Source of the DNA: JAGPUQ01 sp050250395
Lineage (GTDB): Bacteria > Pseudomonadota > Gammaproteobacteria > Pseudomonadales > Porticoccaceae
DNA length: 5,890 nucleotides
Direction of reading: 5' to 3'
NCBI GenBank assembly: GCA_050250395.1
Contig: JBFWOQ010000085.1
Location: 1 to 5,890 of the forward strand
Below, in pieces: positions 5,527-5,890 of this stretch. The translations under genes and the position numbers were made by a program. The notes beneath the pieces were generated by a model, which was not told where the DNA came from, made no database searches, and saw only the letters and a program-made list of their open reading frames with translations. Numbering within the stretch: the first letter of the stretch is position 1; the number at the start of each line of letters is the position of its first letter.

Positions 5527-5566
5527 TTCGCCGCAGCGCGCGGTCCGTGCGTCATCGAGCCGTCAC

Positions 5567-5594
5567 AGTATATACGCGGGACTTTGTACGGCAG
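5567..5594 (-). promoter_or_regulatory. Possible sigma-70 promoter of the MFS exporter gene
   Basis: On the minus strand TATACT (5567-5572) is a good -10 hexamer in an AT-rich island, unusual in this GC-rich DNA. A weak -35 (CTGCCG, 5589-5594, three of six consensus bases) lies 16 bases upstream. Transcription would start near 5560, about 34 bases before the GTG at 5526. The position just downstream of the terminator of the preceding minus-strand gene supports an independent promoter. Confidence 0.35.
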
Positions 5595-5623
5595 GGCATC
5601 CGGAGCCGTGCGTGGATCGGTTG

Positions 5624-5666
5624 CCACAAAAAAACCCCCGGCGAAGCGGTTGCCGGGGGTTTGTGG
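5624..5666 (-). terminator. Intrinsic terminator of the amidohydrolase gene
   Basis: Read on the minus strand, CCCCCGGC (5659-5652) and GCCGGGGG (5642-5635) form an 8-bp GC stem around a nine-base loop. Seven T's follow (complement of the A-run at 5628-5634). Flanking CCAC and GTGG can extend the pairing. It begins 10 bases after the amidohydrolase stop codon, so the exporter gene downstream needs its own promoter. Confidence 0.9.
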
Positions 5667-5675
5667 CTGGCTAGC

Positions 5676-5890
5676 TCAGCCCGCGGCGGGGATCGGCACG
5701 GTCTCGGTGTCGCGGCCGGAGCGCAGCACGGTGCCGGGCCGGGTGCCGGTGAGCTGGTTGTTGCTGACGATCACCTTGCCGTTGACCAGCACCCGGGAGA
5801 TGCCTTCGGCTTCGCAGTAGAGGCGTCCCGCGTCGCCGGGCAGGTCGAAGCGCATGTGAATGGGTCCCTTGCGGATGCGGTCGGCGTCGA
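5676..5890 (-). CDS. N-acyl-D-amino-acid deacylase-type amidohydrolase, C-terminal fragment
   Basis: Only the last 70 codons are inside the window; the 5' part runs off the right edge. The fragment reads DADRIRKGPIHMRFDLPGDA near its start, then GISRVLVNGKVIVSNNQLTG and TRPGTVLRSGRDT. A 'V-NG-V-V-N--LTG-RPG-VLR' ending is characteristic of the C-terminal small beta-sandwich of the D-aminoacylase branch of metal-dependent amidohydrolases, which remove the acyl group from N-acyl-D-amino acids. The metal-binding residues lie outside the window, so activity and exact substrate cannot be judged. It ends in TGA (5676-5678), directly before a strong intrinsic terminator. Another amidohydrolase type, such as a dihydroorotase-like enzyme, is a less likely alternative. 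Confidence 0.7.
   Translation of the reverse strand, partial: DADRIRKGPIHMRFDLPGDAGRLYCEAEGISRVLVNGKVIVSNNQLTGTRPGTVLRSGRDTETVPIPAAG

Noticed and set aside
1..5890. CRISPR array, insertion sequence or phage genes
   Set aside because: No regularly spaced repeats, transposase or integrase motifs, or phage structural proteins are visible in any frame.

Overview
The window is GC-rich with Gram-negative gene content: Sec signal peptides, an outer-membrane beta-barrel ending in phenylalanine, and an EntS-like exporter. The coding style suggests a high-GC Gammaproteobacterium or related Pseudomonadota. No rRNA or housekeeping marker is present to fix the taxonomy, so this is inference.

Left part (1-265): a non-coding, strongly structured leader. 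It holds two back-to-back long hairpins (30-62 and 66-96), a phased array of alternating CAAGC/GCTTG half-sites (172-200), and two further small hairpins before the first gene. A purine-rich Shine-Dalgarno-like sequence on the minus strand at 6-12 hints at a divergent gene just beyond the left edge.

Central part (266-3842, plus strand): four co-directional genes, the first three forming a likely secretion and maturation module. They are a stand-alone, Sec-exported C39 (double-glycine) cysteine peptidase; a Sec-exported, low-complexity, Thr/Ala/Gly/Gln/Asn-rich protein carrying a double-glycine-leader-like motif right after its signal peptide; and a coiled-coil plus beta-barrel outer-membrane protein with the architecture of FapF, the functional-amyloid exporter of Pseudomonas. 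A small secreted Sel1-repeat protein follows. The parts resemble a reduced Fap system (FapD-like protease, one candidate substrate, FapF-like pore), but the candidate substrate does not look like FapB or FapC. A 16-bp-stem hairpin sits between substrate and pore genes and could set their relative expression. The pore gene appears to have an abnormally short signal peptide.

Right part (3843-5890, minus strand): an MFS_3/EntS-like exporter with the family's C-terminal soluble domain (3904-5526), convergent with the Sel1 gene. Next come a probable promoter region, a clear intrinsic terminator (about 5624-5666), and the C-terminal 70 codons of an N-acyl-D-amino-acid deacylase-type amidohydrolase that runs off the right edge. 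These genes show no obvious functional link to the plus-strand module.
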